Below, in pieces: positions 1-8,063 of a stretch of 64,000 bases of DNA. The number at the start of each line of letters is the position of its first letter. The stretch's first letter is position 1. The notes under the pieces are model-generated. The model had not been told where the DNA came from, did not search any database, and was given only the letters and a program-made list of their open reading frames with translations. Source of the DNA: Chryseobacterium sp. SN22. Lineage in GTDB: Bacteria > Bacteroidota > Bacteroidia > Flavobacteriales > Weeksellaceae. Made by a program: the position numbers and the translations under genes. The stretch lies in contig NZ_VTSX01000019.1 of assembly GCF_008329705.1 (NCBI RefSeq), positions 40,998-104,997 on the forward strand, read 5' to 3'.

Positions 1-9
1 ACTTCCCAC

Positions 10-396
10 GGTGGCTGAGGCTCTCGAAGCCACACCCTCCGCCTCCGGGAACCTCAGGCATCGGACAACTTTCACAACCATAACCACAACTGCAACTTCC
101 CGCGGTGGCTGAGGCTCTCGAAGCCACATCCTCCGCCTTCGGGAGCCTCAGGCATCGGACCTTTACAACCATAACACCAGCCACAACCCTACGGTGGCTG
201 AGGCTCTCGAAGCCACATCCTCCGCCTCCGGGAACCTCAGGCATCGGACCTTTACAACAATAACCACAACTTCCCACGGTGGCTGAGGCTCTCGAAGCCA
301 CACCCTCCGCCTCCGGGAACCTCAGGCATCGGACAACTTTCACAACCATAACCACAACTGCAACTTCCCGCGGTGGCTGAGGCTCTCGAAGCCACC
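10..396 (+). repeat. Hairpin repeat block A, five units
   Basis: Five direct copies of a unit begin at 10, 104, 193, 278 and 372, with spacings of 94, 89, 85 and 94 bp. Each unit starts with GGTGGCTGAGGCTCTCGAAG, followed after a few bases by an inverted partner ending in CCTCAGGCATCGGA, so one transcript of a unit can fold into a long hairpin. The units are joined by 25-35 bp linkers that contain almost no G on the plus strand. The fifth copy is only the first half and ends at 396. The same family returns in blocks B and C and as a single copy near 52240. Confidence 0.93.
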
Positions 397-486
397 TGAT
401 CTGAGAATTTCCAGAAATCATCATTCCGGTTTGTGGTATTGCCGGTTTTGGATTAATTTAAGCCTTTCTAAAACGAGTGATCCGAT

Positions 487-2322
487 ATGAGCAGACTTTA
501 TGCTATTTTAAGTGTTTTTTTCCTGTGCGGGGGAGGATTTTTTTCTTTTGCCCAGCAGCCCGCCCGCCATACCTTTACCCTTGGCGAATCCGACTTCCTG
601 CTGGACGGAAAGCCGCTGCAGATGATTTCCGGCGAAATGCATTATCCCCGCATTCCGCGGGAGTCGTGGCGCGAGCGGATGAAGATGGCCAAAGCCATGG
701 GGCTGAATACCATCGGAACCTATGTATTCTGGAATGTGCACGAAGAAACCCCGCGGGTGTATGATTTCAGCGGGAACAACGATATTGCGGAATTTATAAG
801 AACCGCTCATGAAGAGGGCCTGTGGGTGGTGTTGCGGCCCAGCCCTTACGTGTGTGCGGAATGGGAATTCGGCGGTTACCCGTGGTGGCTGCTGAAAGAC
901 CGGCAGATGCAGGTAAGAAGCACCGATCCGAAATTTATGTCCGTATACAGCCGCTACATCAAGGCCCTCGCCAAGCAGCTGATTCCGCTTCAGATCACCC
1001 ACGGCGGCAATATCCTGATGATCCAGATCGAAAACGAATACGGATCCTACAGCAACGATAAAACGTATCTGGACCTCAACCGGAAAATCTTCAGGGAAGC
1101 CGGTTTCGACGGCATCCTTTTCACCTGCGACGGTGCCGACAGAATGCCGGACGGTTACCTGCCGGGTTACCTTCCGGCCGTCAACGGACTGGAAGACCCG
1201 GCACAGGTAAAAACCCTGATCAACAGATACCACAACGGCAAAGGCCCGTATTATGTAGCGGAATGGTATCCCGGATGGTTCGACGACTGGGGGAAAAAGC
1301 ATGCGGACGTATCCGCCGAACAGTCGGCGAAAACCCTGGACCAGCTGCTGGCTGCCGGAATCTCCGTGAATATGTATATGTTTCACGGCGGGACGACCCG
1401 CGGATTCATGAACGGCGCCAATATGAATAAAGATAATCCTTATTCGCCCCAGGTTTCCAGCTACGACTACGATGCCCCGCTGGATGAAGCCGGCCACCCG
1501 ACGGAGAAATTCTATGCATTCCGGAAAGTGATTGCCGCCCACCTTCCGGCAGGGGAAACTTTACCACCGGTTCCTGCGGCAAAGCCGGCCATAAAAATCC
1601 CGGATATTGCCCTGGAGCAGTACGCCGGTCTTTTCAGTCAGCTCCCGAAACCGGAAACGGCCGGACAACCATTACCCTTTGAGGATCTGGACCAGGCCTA
1701 CGGTTTTGTTTTATACCGGACTACCATCAAAAAAGGAGGCATGCTGAAGCTGAAAGAGCTCAGGGATTACGCGCAGGTGTATGTCGACGGAAAATACCAG
1801 GGAAGCCTCGACCGCAGGCTGAAGCAGGACTCAATGAACCTGACCGGAATTTCCTCGGATGCCGTTCTCGATCTTTGGGTGGAAAACAACGGCCGGATCA
1901 ATTACGGTCCGTTTCTGAACGACAACCGGCATGGCATTACCGGATCGGTTTCCGTTGACGGCCGGGAGATTTACGGTTGGAACATGTACCGTTTCCCTTT
2001 TAAAACGGCAGGAACATTTTCTTTCAGCAAAAATACGGATCAGAAAACCGGCCATCCGGCCTTGTACAAAGGCCGCTTTACCCTCCAGCAGCTGGGGGAT
2101 ACCTATCTGGATATGCGCACCTTCGGGAAAGGGTTTGTCTTCCTGAATGGCCATCACCTCGGCAAGTACTGGAACATCGGCCCGCAGCAGACCCTTTACG
2201 TACCGGCTTCCTGGCTAAGGAAAGGAAAAAATGAGATCGTGGTGTTTGATGAACTGGAAAGCAACCACCGGCAGCTTCCTTCTCTGGATCATCCGGTTCT
2301 GGACCAAAACAGCAAGAAATGA
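487..2322 (+). CDS. Secreted GH35 beta-galactosidase
   Basis: This is a glycoside hydrolase of family 35 that removes terminal beta-linked galactose with retention of configuration. A signal peptide covers about residues 1-22 (ends FSFAQ), so it probably acts in the periplasm or on the cell surface. The N-terminal half (about 35-350) is a TIM barrel with the family blocks EMHYPRIPRESW and YVCAEWEFGGYPWWL. The proton donor should be Glu184 in IENEYGSY and the nucleophile Glu259 in VAEWYPGW. The rest (about 380-611) looks like the usual beta-sandwich domains. The length of 611 residues fits the family. The stop overlaps the start of the GH29 gene by 4 bp, which indicates one operon and a joint role in trimming fucosylated galactosides. 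The exact substrate cannot be read from the sequence. Confidence 0.93.
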   Translation: MSRLYAILSVFFLCGGGFFSFAQQPARHTFTLGESDFLLDGKPLQMISGEMHYPRIPRESWRERMKMAKAMGLNTIGTYVFWNVHEETPRVYDFSGNNDIAEFIRTAHEEGLWVVLRPSPYVCAEWEFGGYPWWLLKDRQMQVRSTDPKFMSVYSRYIKALAKQLIPLQITHGGNILMIQIENEYGSYSNDKTYLDLNRKIFREAGFDGILFTCDGADRMPDGYLPGYLPAVNGLEDPAQVKTLINRYHNGKGPYYVAEWYPGWFDDWGKKHADVSAEQSAKTLDQLLAAGISVNMYMFHGGTTRGFMNGANMNKDNPYSPQVSSYDYDAPLDEAGHPTEKFYAFRKVIAAHLPAGETLPPVPAAKPAIKIPDIALEQYAGLFSQLPKPETAGQPLPFEDLDQAYGFVLYRTTIKKGGMLKLKELRDYAQVYVDGKYQGSLDRRLKQDSMNLTGISSDAVLDLWVENNGRINYGPFLNDNRHGITGSVSVDGREIYGWNMYRFPFKTAGTFSFSKNTDQKTGHPALYKGRFTLQQLGDTYLDMRTFGKGFVFLNGHHLGKYWNIGPQQTLYVPASWLRKGKNEIVVFDELESNHRQLPSLDHPVLDQNSKK

Positions 2323-4493
2323 AAAATCGGATACTGACCTTCGGAATTGTTTTAACCGCGTTATTCAGCCATGCCCAACAGCCGCTGAAGCCTTACGGAG
2401 CCCTGCCTTCCGAAGCACAGCTGAAGTGGCATGAAATGGAAATGTACTGCATCATCCATTTCAGTACCGGAACATATACCGACAAGGAATGGGGCTACGG
2501 GGATGAAGACCCTGCGCTGATCAATCCGTCGGATTTCGATGCGGAGCAGATTGTTTCGGCAGCGAAAGCCGGCGGATTCAAGGGCATCATCGTGGTGGCC
2601 AAGCACCATGACGGGCTCTGCCTGTGGCCTACCAGGACCACGGATTACAGCGTCAGAAAAAGCCCGTGGAAAAACGGGAAAGGCGACATCGTAAAAGAAT
2701 ACCGGAAAGCCTGTGAAAAGCTGGGCATGAAAATGGGCATTTACTGTTCGCCGTGGGACCGCAACAGTCCGCTCTACGGTACTCCCGGGTATGTTGAGAT
2801 GTACCGGAAACAGCTTCAGGAGCTGTATCGTGATTACGGGGACCTGTTTATCTCATGGCATGACGGGGCCAACGGCGGAGACGGCTATTACGGAAATGCC
2901 CGCGGGACCCGGAAAATCGACCGGGCAACGTATTACGACTGGCCTGCGACCTGGGCCATTACCCGAAAGATGCAGCCGGAAGCCGTGATTTTCGGAGATG
3001 CGGGGCCGGATGTCCGCTGGGTAGGCAACGAAGACGGCCATGCCGGGGAAACCTCCTGGGCCACTTATGAACCGCAGGCTCCTGAAGAAGGGAAGAAGCC
3101 GTCCAACGGTTTTACCCGATATGAACTGGGCATTGAAGGTACCCGGAACGGAAAATACTGGATGCCTGCGGAATGCGATGTTTCCCTCCGGCCGGGCTGG
3201 TTTTACCATGCCCGCGAAGACAGCCAGGTAAAAACACCGGCCGAACTGCTGGACCTCTACTATAAAAGCGTGGGCCGGGGGGCCAACCTGGATCTGGGCC
3301 TCTCCCCTAACCCTCACGGCCAGCTGAACCCCGAAGACGTAAGTTCGCTCCAGCAGTTCGGGAAACTGCTGAAACAGACTTTTGCCGTGAACCTTGCGGA
3401 AGGCGCCGTTTTAAAAGCCGGTAATGTCCGCGGGAACAACCTTTCCCAATACGGCCCGCAGCACCTGCTCGATCAGGACCGGTATACCTGTTGGGCCACC
3501 GATGATGAAATCACGACGCCTGAGCTGACCGTTACCCTTCCTGCTGAAAAGACCTTTAACATCATCCGTTTACGGGAAAATATAAAGCTGGGCCAGCGGA
3601 TCGAAGCTTTTGAAGCGGAAGCCTTTCTCAACGGAAGATGGGAGAAGATCGCCTCGGCAACCAGCATCGGTCCGAACCGTCTCATCCGTCTCCCTGAAAG
3701 GATCACCACGGATCAGATACGCCTGACCATTACCCAGTCGCCGGCAGCCATAGCTTTAAGTGACTTCGGCCTGTACAACGAACCGGTGATCACAGAAAAG
3801 CCACGCATCCGGAGAAATCCGGGCGGAAAGATCACGATTTTTTCCGGATATTCCCCTTCCGCCATTTACTATACCCTTGACGGGAGCATGCCTACCCCGA
3901 ACTCCTTAAGATACCATCAGCCTTTTATACTGCCTGATGGCGGAATGGTCAAAGCCATATCGGTGGATAACGGCCAGCAAAGCGAAGCCGCGGTCCTCCG
4001 GTTTGGCCCTGTAAAATCCGGGTGGAAAATCACCGGTCCCGAAGGTACGGATGCTGCCCATCCGGCAGCGTATGCCATCGATGACAACCCGGAAACGTTC
4101 TGGCAAAGCCCGACGATCACATCATCTTCTCCAACAGGATTTGTGATTGATACGGGAAAACGGCAAAACCTGAGCGGATGTACGTACCTGCCCCGCCAGG
4201 ACGGAAAACCAGACGGCACCGTCAGCCATTACCGCATCGAAACCGGCACTGACGGTACCCATTGGCAGTCTGCTGCGGAAGGCGAATTTTCCAACATCAA
4301 AGCCAACCCGGTAGAACAGCAGGTTATTTTTAAGCAACCGGTCTCCGCACGGTACATCCGTTTTACTGCAGTAAAGCTGATCTCGGGAAATGCCTGTACC
4401 GTGGCTGAAATCGGGGTGATCCCGGGGCTTCGGCTCCGCTCAGCCACACCTCCGCCTTCGGGAACATCAGGTATCGTACCTTTACAACCCTGA
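2319..4493 (+). CDS. Secreted GH29 alpha-L-fucosidase with two discoidin-like domains
   Basis: This is an alpha-L-fucosidase of family GH29, exported by a signal peptide (about 1-20). The catalytic barrel spans about 25-345 and shows AKHHDGLCLWPT (94-105) and the nucleophile motif SWHDGA with Asp182. It is followed by an F5/8 type C-like domain (about 360-480), a chitobiase-C-like strand region with YYTLDGSMPT (about 490-550) and a second F5/8 type C-like domain (about 565-705). This architecture is common in the GH29 branch that cleaves alpha-1,3/1,4 fucose, though the subfamily is inferred. It overlaps the GH35 gene by 4 bp (ATGA). The last ~20 residues (after GVIPG) are encoded by an inverted copy of the hairpin repeat, so the natural C-terminus has probably been replaced. 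Confidence 0.92.
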   Translation: MKNRILTFGIVLTALFSHAQQPLKPYGALPSEAQLKWHEMEMYCIIHFSTGTYTDKEWGYGDEDPALINPSDFDAEQIVSAAKAGGFKGIIVVAKHHDGLCLWPTRTTDYSVRKSPWKNGKGDIVKEYRKACEKLGMKMGIYCSPWDRNSPLYGTPGYVEMYRKQLQELYRDYGDLFISWHDGANGGDGYYGNARGTRKIDRATYYDWPATWAITRKMQPEAVIFGDAGPDVRWVGNEDGHAGETSWATYEPQAPEEGKKPSNGFTRYELGIEGTRNGKYWMPAECDVSLRPGWFYHAREDSQVKTPAELLDLYYKSVGRGANLDLGLSPNPHGQLNPEDVSSLQQFGKLLKQTFAVNLAEGAVLKAGNVRGNNLSQYGPQHLLDQDRYTCWATDDEITTPELTVTLPAEKTFNIIRLRENIKLGQRIEAFEAEAFLNGRWEKIASATSIGPNRLIRLPERITTDQIRLTITQSPAAIALSDFGLYNEPVITEKPRIRRNPGGKITIFSGYSPSAIYYTLDGSMPTPNSLRYHQPFILPDGGMVKAISVDNGQQSEAAVLRFGPVKSGWKITGPEGTDAAHPAAYAIDDNPETFWQSPTITSSSPTGFVIDTGKRQNLSGCTYLPRQDGKPDGTVSHYRIETGTDGTHWQSAAEGEFSNIKANPVEQQVIFKQPVSARYIRFTAVKLISGNACTVAEIGVIPGLRLRSATPPPSGTSGIVPLQP

Positions 4494-4924
4494 CAACAAT
4501 TCAATCGACACCCGGTGGCTGAGGTTCTCGAAGCCACACCTCTGCCTTCGAGAGCCTCAGGCATCGGACCCTTACAACCATAACACCAGCTACAACCCTA
4601 CGGTGGCTGAGGCTCTCGAAGCCACACCCTCCGCCTTCGGGAACCCCAAGCATCGGACCCTTACAACCATAACACCAGCTACAACCCTACGGTGGCTGAG
4701 GCTCTCGAAGCCACACCTCTGCCTTCGAGAGCCTCAGGCATCGGACCTTTACAACCCTGACAACAATTCAATCAACACCCGGTGGCTGAGCGGAGCTGAA
4801 GCCACACCTCCGCCTTCGAGAGCCTCAGGCATCGGACCCTTACAACCATAACACCAGCTACAACCCTACGGTGGCTGAGGCTCTCGAAGCCACACCTCCA
4901 CCTTCGGGAACCTCAGGCATCGGA
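4427..4924 (+). repeat. Hairpin repeat block B
   Basis: Five full forward units start at 4514, 4602, 4691, 4781 and 4870, spaced 88-90 bp. The unit at 4781 carries the variant core GGTGGCTGAGCGGAGCTGAA. An inverted variant core (4427-4447) precedes them and lies inside the end of the GH29 gene. Where the right arm reads CTTCGAGAGCCTCAGGCATC, it is an exact inverted partner of TGAGGCTCTCGAAG in the left arm. Block B ends against the stop codon of the GIY-YIG gene. Confidence 0.92.
4896..4924 (+). repeat. Left 29-bp direct repeat flanking the GIY-YIG gene
   Basis: This right half of a hairpin unit begins CTCCACCTTCG and ends CTCAGGCATCGGA. It matches 5274-5302 at 27 of 29 positions in the same orientation. 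The two copies enclose about 350 bp holding only the GIY-YIG gene. Confidence 0.85.
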
Positions 4925-5218
4925 GTTTCTCAGGTCCCGGTATGCTATGGCCAGTGCGGGCAGAAGTTCCGGTGCACCATTAATCAACGCCTCCTTTTTT
5001 CTCCGGCTCCAGCCCTGGATCTGCTTTTCGCGGTAAAAAGCCAGATCAATGCGGTCATATTCTTCATAATAGACCAGCCGGACCGGAAGACGCTTCCGGG
5101 TATGGTTGGCTCCTTCCCCGGACTGATGCTGGGCCAGCCTCCGTTCGAGGTCGTTGGTACTCCCGGTGTAATAACTGCCGTCGGAGCAGAGGAGAATATA
5201 AAGATATCCTTTCGTCAT
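4913..5218 (-). CDS. Small GIY-YIG nuclease (UPF0213/URI type)
   Basis: This is a one-domain GIY-YIG endonuclease of 101 residues. The protein opens with GYLYILLCSDGSYYTGST, giving the two halves of the GIY-YIG signature. It continues with the catalytic arginine region LERRLAQH (about 25-31) and a glutamate in REKQIQGWSRRKKEAL (Glu64), all in the expected order. I start at the ATG at 5218, where the fold begins; a further in-frame ATG lies upstream at 5269. The family includes UvrC-like, homing and uncharacterised host nucleases, so the substrate is unknown. The last three codons and the stop are made by the hairpin repeat. Half-unit direct repeats flank the gene (4896-4924 and 5274-5302). 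Confidence 0.88.
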   Translation of the reverse strand: MTKGYLYILLCSDGSYYTGSTNDLERRLAQHQSGEGANHTRKRLPVRLVYYEEYDRIDLAFYREKQIQGWSRRKKEALINGAPELLPALAIAYRDLRNSDA

Positions 5219-5273
5219 AAATGTTTTTTTCAGCAATAAAAATAATGATTTTTCTGAAGCAAAATCCACCTTT

Positions 5274-5302
5274 CTCCACCTTCGAGAGCCTCAGGCATCG
5301 GA
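5274..5302 (+). repeat. Right 29-bp direct repeat flanking the GIY-YIG gene
   Basis: This is a half unit without its left arm. It starts directly upstream of the GIY-YIG reading frame and opens repeat block C. It differs from the copy at 4896-4924 at two positions. Confidence 0.85.
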
Positions 5303-5854
5303 CCTTCACCACACTGGCAACAACTCAATCAACACCCGGTGGCTGAGGCTCTCGAAGCCACACTCCTCCGCCTCCGGGAACCCCAGGCATCGCACTTTTA
5401 CAACACCATAACACCTGCTACAACTCAACGGTGGCTGAGGCTCTCGAAGCCACACTCCTCCGCCTCCGGGAACCCCAGGCATCGTACCTTTACAACACCA
5501 TAACACCTGCTACAACTCAACGGTGGCTGAGGCTCTCGAAGCCACACCTCCACCTCCGGGAGCTTCAGGCATCGGACAACTTTCACAACCTTAACCACAA
5601 CTACAACTTCCCACGGTGGCTGAGGCTCTCGAAGCCACACTCCTCTGCCTTCGAGAGCCTCAGGCATCGGACCTTTACAACACCATAACACCTGCTACAA
5701 CTCAACGGTGGCTGAGCGGAGTCGAAGCCACACCCTCTGCCTTCGAGAGCCTCAGGCATCGGACTTTTACAACCATAACACCAGCTACAACTTCCCACGG
5801 TGGCTGAGGCTCTCGAAGCCACATCCTCCGCCTCCGGGAATCCCAGGCATCGCA
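5274..5854 (+). repeat. Hairpin repeat block C
   Basis: After a half unit (5274-5302), six full units start at 5338, 5430, 5522, 5615, 5707 and 5799, spaced 92-93 bp. The unit at 5707 has the GGTGGCTGAGCGGAGTCGAAG variant core. Linkers such as CTTTACAACACCATAACACC recur and are nearly free of G. Several reading frames stay open through the block only because the units repeat. I see no protein-coding signal here. Confidence 0.92.
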
Positions 5855-5980
5855 TTGCTGCTGCGGTGAAAGGGCCCTGCCGTTTTATAACAAGCCACCT
5901 GATCCGAATACTTTCACCGGCTTCATCCCTGACGGGGAATGATCGATTTAACGGGCTCCGGCCGTCTGTAAATCCCATGC

Positions 5981-6007
5981 AAAAAACCCCTTCATGCGAA
6001 GGGGTTT
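5981..6007 (-). terminator. Rho-independent terminator of the 6059-7492 gene pair
   Basis: On the minus strand, AAACCCCTTC and GAAGGGGTTT form a perfect 10-bp stem with loop GCAT, followed by a run of T (plus strand A5981-5986). Confidence 0.9.
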
Positions 6008-6058
6008 ACTGAGAATATGTATAACACCGGTTAAATGTTCAAATCCGTAAAAGACCGG

Positions 6059-6565
6059 TTATTTCCAGTAGCTCCACTGGGCACCGTCATAGACGGCCAG
6101 TGCGGAAGACACGGTATCGTACACCATGGTTCCTGCAATGGCTCCCCGGATGTTCAGGTGCGGGTTGGCGACCTTGGGAAGAACCATCGCTTTCGTGGCG
6201 GACTCCATGACCAGCACGCCCGGCTTTGCAGAGGAAGTGGCTCCGATGATGGTGCCTGCACCGGTTTCGGTTCCCGAATTGGTATAGGAGTGAACCACTC
6301 CCTGACTGCTGTCGGTAAGCAGCGTCCAGCCGGTATTCTGGAATACCTGGACGGACCGGTCTGCCGTATTGAATACGAATGTGCCTCCTGCGGCACCCGG
6401 TGCAGATGCTACCGACGGCAATATGATTCCTTTGGCTTCGTTGTTGAATTCCAGAAGGACACTTGAATTTGTAAGGGCCTGTTTTCCAATAGCCACCTGT
6501 GCACAGACAGCAGCCGGCAACAGAAAAACAGGCAGGGAAACTAGAGCTTTGATGATGATATTCAT
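6059..6565 (-). CDS. Secreted protein of unknown function (short member of a secreted pair)
   Basis: This is a 168-residue protein with a signal peptide (cleavage near VCAQ, residue 23). I do not recognise a named family. It contains two copies of a ~45-residue pattern: KGIILPSV then GGTFVFNT then a tryptophan, and KAMVLPKV then GTMVYDT then the C-terminal QWSYWK. The gene at 34428-34997 is a clear paralogue with the same start (QVxIGKxxL) and the same C-terminal SYWK. The larger neighbour 6584-7492 carries the same pattern at its C-terminus and lies 18 bp upstream, so the two form an operon ending at the terminator at 5981-6007. A surface or fibre role is possible but not shown. Confidence 0.75.
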   Translation of the reverse strand: MNIIIKALVSLPVFLLPAAVCAQVAIGKQALTNSSVLLEFNNEAKGIILPSVASAPGAAGGTFVFNTADRSVQVFQNTGWTLLTDSSQGVVHSYTNSGTETGAGTIIGATSSAKPGVLVMESATKAMVLPKVANPHLNIRGAIAGTMVYDTVSSALAVYDGAQWSYWK

Positions 6566-6583
6566 TTTTATTTTTTTTGTGAT

Positions 6584-7492
6584 TTAACGGTTTTCATTAC
6601 ATCCCCTGCTGATGCAGTTCCATCCTGTCCGGGCAGCGTCGATGGCGGGCGCACTGCCCCTGTAAAGCTGCACGCACTTAAGATCGGTATTGTAAATCAG
6701 CATTCCTTCTACAGGGACGAGGGCATTCCTCTGGGCGGTGGTCATATGGCTGATCACCATTCCTTTGTCGGAGGCATCCAGCACGATGTGGCCGTTCGGT
6801 ACGCTTTCCGGCCAGTTGGTTACGGTTTTGCTTCCTTTCGTCAGGATTCCCATTTTTGTAAAACCGGCAGGGGTGCCCGCTGCGCCCGGCTGTGTACAAT
6901 GGCAGGGAACGGTATTTTTTCCGCTTCCGTAGCCGGAGATCCTTGTAGGCCCCACTACATTCTGGGTGACGGTTACCGAATTGTTTCCGGTGGTATTCCA
7001 GCTGATGGTATTGAAGGCATTCCCGTTGGTAAGAACCAGCGGTAAAAGGGGGCCGCCCGAGCTTTTGCTGCCGAACATGGTAATACCGCCCGTAGGGCTG
7101 ATGACCACGCGTACCGCCGGTGTCGTGGAAGCGCTTCCGGAAATGCTCCATACGGCCGGCACATTGCCGTCCTGCCATTTTGCGCCGTCGGCAAACTGTA
7201 TATTCTGGGTAAGCCCCGCACCGGTGGCAAACTCAATTTCCTGGGTAGCCAGCAGGGTACCGTTGATGTTCATGTTGAATGAATTATCAAGGCTGTAGAT
7301 ATCGAGCGTGAATCCGTAGTTGGTCGCGGGCTGGGTAAAGGTGTGCGGCGTTCCGGCCGGAATGGATGAGCCGTCCCCCATCGCAAAGGTCTGTCCGTTG
7401 ACGTCCACCGTACAGACCTGCGACTTCAGGCTGAGGAGCAATCCCGGCAGCAGCAGGGATAAGGTCAGAAATAATTTCATGTGATTTCTCAT
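6584..7492 (-). CDS. Secreted protein of unknown function (long member of a secreted pair)
   Basis: This 302-residue protein has a signal peptide (cleavage near LKSQ). An in-frame ATG at 7480 is an equally good start. The body is rich in Gly, Thr, Ser and Asn, as in secreted beta-rich proteins. The last ~95 residues (CTQPGAAGTPAGFTKMGI to WNCISRGCNE) match the end of the 600-residue protein at 35005-36807 (CTKPGLAGTPDAYTDLGI to WNCIKRSCND), including the KGMVI...GM(L/I)(I/V)Y pattern and the cysteine spacing. No T9SS C-terminal signal is evident. It is followed after 18 bp by its short partner gene. The function is unknown. Confidence 0.75.
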   Translation of the reverse strand: MRNHMKLFLTLSLLLPGLLLSLKSQVCTVDVNGQTFAMGDGSSIPAGTPHTFTQPATNYGFTLDIYSLDNSFNMNINGTLLATQEIEFATGAGLTQNIQFADGAKWQDGNVPAVWSISGSASTTPAVRVVISPTGGITMFGSKSSGGPLLPLVLTNGNAFNTISWNTTGNNSVTVTQNVVGPTRISGYGSGKNTVPCHCTQPGAAGTPAGFTKMGILTKGSKTVTNWPESVPNGHIVLDASDKGMVISHMTTAQRNALVPVEGMLIYNTDLKCVQLYRGSAPAIDAARTGWNCISRGCNENR

Positions 7493-8063
7493 TGGGTATT
7501 TTTTTAATTAAAAAATGATTGGATTAAGGGAAAATTTTGATCATTGTTTTTTAGAACCGTCTGAATGGAACGGTGGCAAAACTACGCTGAATTCTAACGG
7601 CATACACCTGTTTGCCCTATCAGATTCGCGAATCTGACAGATACACTCCGGGAATACCGCAGCCTGCGGCGCTGTGCCCTGATCCGGAGAACGGTATCCG
7701 GGAAGCATGTCGGCCCGCCGCATGCTAAAGGAGATTTTATATCCCGCAATCCCGGCAGGAACGGAGCTGCCCGATGCAGAAATAATGATGGAACAGGCGG
7801 AAAAGCACCAGATCCGAAATCCGGTACGGTGTTTTTTTAAATAAAAAATACAAAACAGGAAGATGATATTAAGCCGGGAAAACCTGCTTTAAAATAACGT
7901 GCACCCAAACAGAAATCGGGTTAAACAGGCCGGAAGTGTTTTTAACATCACAGAAGAACCTTTATAGGGAACACTGCCAGAATACACCGGATAAGGCAGC
8001 CTCCGGAGGAAGCAGCGTATTTCTGTAAACAGGAAAGGGGTATTTCATTTTCCCCCGGCTGCC
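7493..8063. other. Gene-free stretch with an 18-bp palindrome
   Basis: This ~570 bp stretch between two minus-strand genes has no convincing coding sequence; short open frames lack any family signal. It contains the perfect palindrome TCAGATTCGCGAATCTGA at 7620-7637. The start of the secreted gene pair lies just to the left, so promoter and operator functions are probable but not resolved. Confidence 0.6.
7620..7637. promoter_or_regulatory. Perfect 18-bp palindrome, possible operator
   Basis: TCAGATTCGCGAATCTGA equals its own reverse complement. It lies about 130 bp upstream of the start of the 6584-7492 gene and has no T-run, so it is not a terminator. A dimeric regulator site is the simplest reading. 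Confidence 0.4.

Noticed and set aside
508..1542. Long minus-strand frame across the GH35 gene (344 codons)
   Set aside because: It is the antisense of a clear GH35 catalytic domain and has no family motifs of its own.
4603..5978. Several open frames (for example starting MAEALEAT) through the hairpin-repeat blocks
   Set aside because: They are products of the repeat units, occur on both strands and change frame between units.
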